Shown: piece after piece, positions 63,697 to 64,000 of the stretch | Numbering within the stretch: position 1 is the first letter of the stretch | Layout: each line of letters begins with the position of its first letter | DNA from: Cognatundibacterium oligocarboniphilum | Lineage (GTDB): Bacteria > Pseudomonadota > Gammaproteobacteria > Burkholderiales > Burkholderiaceae_D | Assembly (NCBI RefSeq): GCF_013377855.1 | Contig: NZ_JABXYJ010000010.1 | Coordinates: forward strand, 1-64,000 | Direction of reading: 5' to 3' | DNA: 64,000 bases | Program-made: the position numbers and the translations under genes | The notes under the pieces: generated by a model | The model's input: the letters and a program-made list of their open reading frames with translations, nothing else | The model's database searches: none | What the model was told of the DNA's origin: nothing

Positions 63697-64000
63697 ATGA
63701 CGACTTCCATCAGCAACATCCAGATCGCGCAAATCGCGCGGGACTTCCAGACACCTTGCTGGGCTTACGACGCCAGCACCATCCGGCAGCAGATCGCGCG
63801 CCTGAAACAGTTTGATGTCATCCGCTTTGCGCAGAAAGCCTCCAGCAATGTGCATCTGCTGCGCCTGATGCGGGCCGAGGGCGTGCTGGTGGATTCAGTT
63901 TCGCTGGGCGAAGTGGAGCGCGCGCTGGCTGCCGGTTATGATCCGCAGGCCGCCGGCCAGCAACATGCTCCCATCGTTTTCACCGCCGATCTGCTGGACC
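63697..64000 (+). CDS. lysA: Diaminopimelate decarboxylase-like PLP enzyme (partial, N-terminal 101 codons)
   Basis: The frame starts MTTSISNIQIAQIARDFQTP and carries the PLP lysine in RFAQKASSNVHLLRLMRAEG, then VDSVSLGEVERALAAGYDP. This fits LysA, which makes lysine from meso-diaminopimelate, though related ornithine/lysine decarboxylases cannot be ruled out from this part. The gene runs out of the window. Confidence 0.86.
   Translation, partial: MTTSISNIQIAQIARDFQTPCWAYDASTIRQQIARLKQFDVIRFAQKASSNVHLLRLMRAEGVLVDSVSLGEVERALAAGYDPQAAGQQHAPIVFTADLLD

Overview
The window is chromosomal DNA of a betaproteobacterium, most likely a Burkholderiales member near Oxalobacteraceae. This is inferred from the str operon (rpsL-rpsG-fusA-tuf), the order dacA-dat-ybeD-lipB-lipA, a LysR/DUF2917 divergent pair, a Gcr-type 'site-specific recombinase' and a malonate decarboxylase locus fed by a TRAP transporter. 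No tRNA, rRNA, CRISPR array, prophage or complete insertion sequence was seen.

Layout. 1-3600: str operon on the minus strand with a good sigma-70 promoter (TTGACA-18-TAAAAT). 3.8-11.8 kb: phosphoethanolamine-transferase-like enzyme, an Mla/MCE lipid ABC transporter (STAS-permease fusion, ATPase, MCE protein, auxiliary lipoprotein), VanZ-like protein, [2Fe-2S] ferredoxin and an alpha/beta hydrolase. A CsoR/RcnR-like operator palindrome precedes the ABC operon. 11.9-18.5 kb: cell wall and lipoate block (dacA, dat, ybeD, lipB, lipA), with a small lipoprotein and a LysR/DUF2917 pair in between. 18.5-24.2 kb: a probable acquired island on the minus strand (PepSY protein, PAP2 phosphatase, COG4705 membrane protein, lipoprotein, cytochrome b561, response regulator, histidine kinase). 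Odd repeats lie on its lipA side and a truncated AhpD/CMD-family remnant on its other side.

24.2-27.5 kb: TfoX-N protein, MgtC, and a two-gene unit made of an exported 92-residue peptide with 12 cysteines in KCAP/KCG repeats, overlapping by one base a protein with an EHGHFH motif. This unit is separated by a MITE-like inverted-repeat element from a divergent DUF2892-ECF sigma factor pair. 27.7-34.1 kb: three overlapping genes for exported proteins (cytochrome c5-like lipoprotein, ALO-type FAD oxidase, DSD1-type PLP enzyme), then a TonB-dependent receptor and a TetR regulator with a strong operator palindrome. 34.2-44.3 kb: malonate catabolism, dctPQM-mdcA-C-DE-G-B-H almost entirely overlapping, with beta and gamma decarboxylase subunits fused and a divergent MdcY-like GntR repressor next to a TTGTATACAA operator.

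44.3-64 kb: HD-GYP protein, queuosine precursor transporter, a persulfide/sulfite module (ArsR, TauE, persulfide dioxygenase-like), phosphofructokinase, a 1206-residue GAF/PAS/GGDEF/EAL protein, a CorC-type protein, Gcr with a tiny His/Arg-rich ORF just upstream, YitT, a KAS III enzyme, a P-type ATPase, a TlpA-like thioredoxin, Lrp and the start of lysA.

The best candidates for something undescribed are the KCAP peptide unit (25.4-26.4 kb), the exported cytochrome/oxidase/PLP-enzyme operon (27.8-30.9 kb) and the PepSY/COG4705 island. All functional claims rest on reading motifs by eye; no database search was run.
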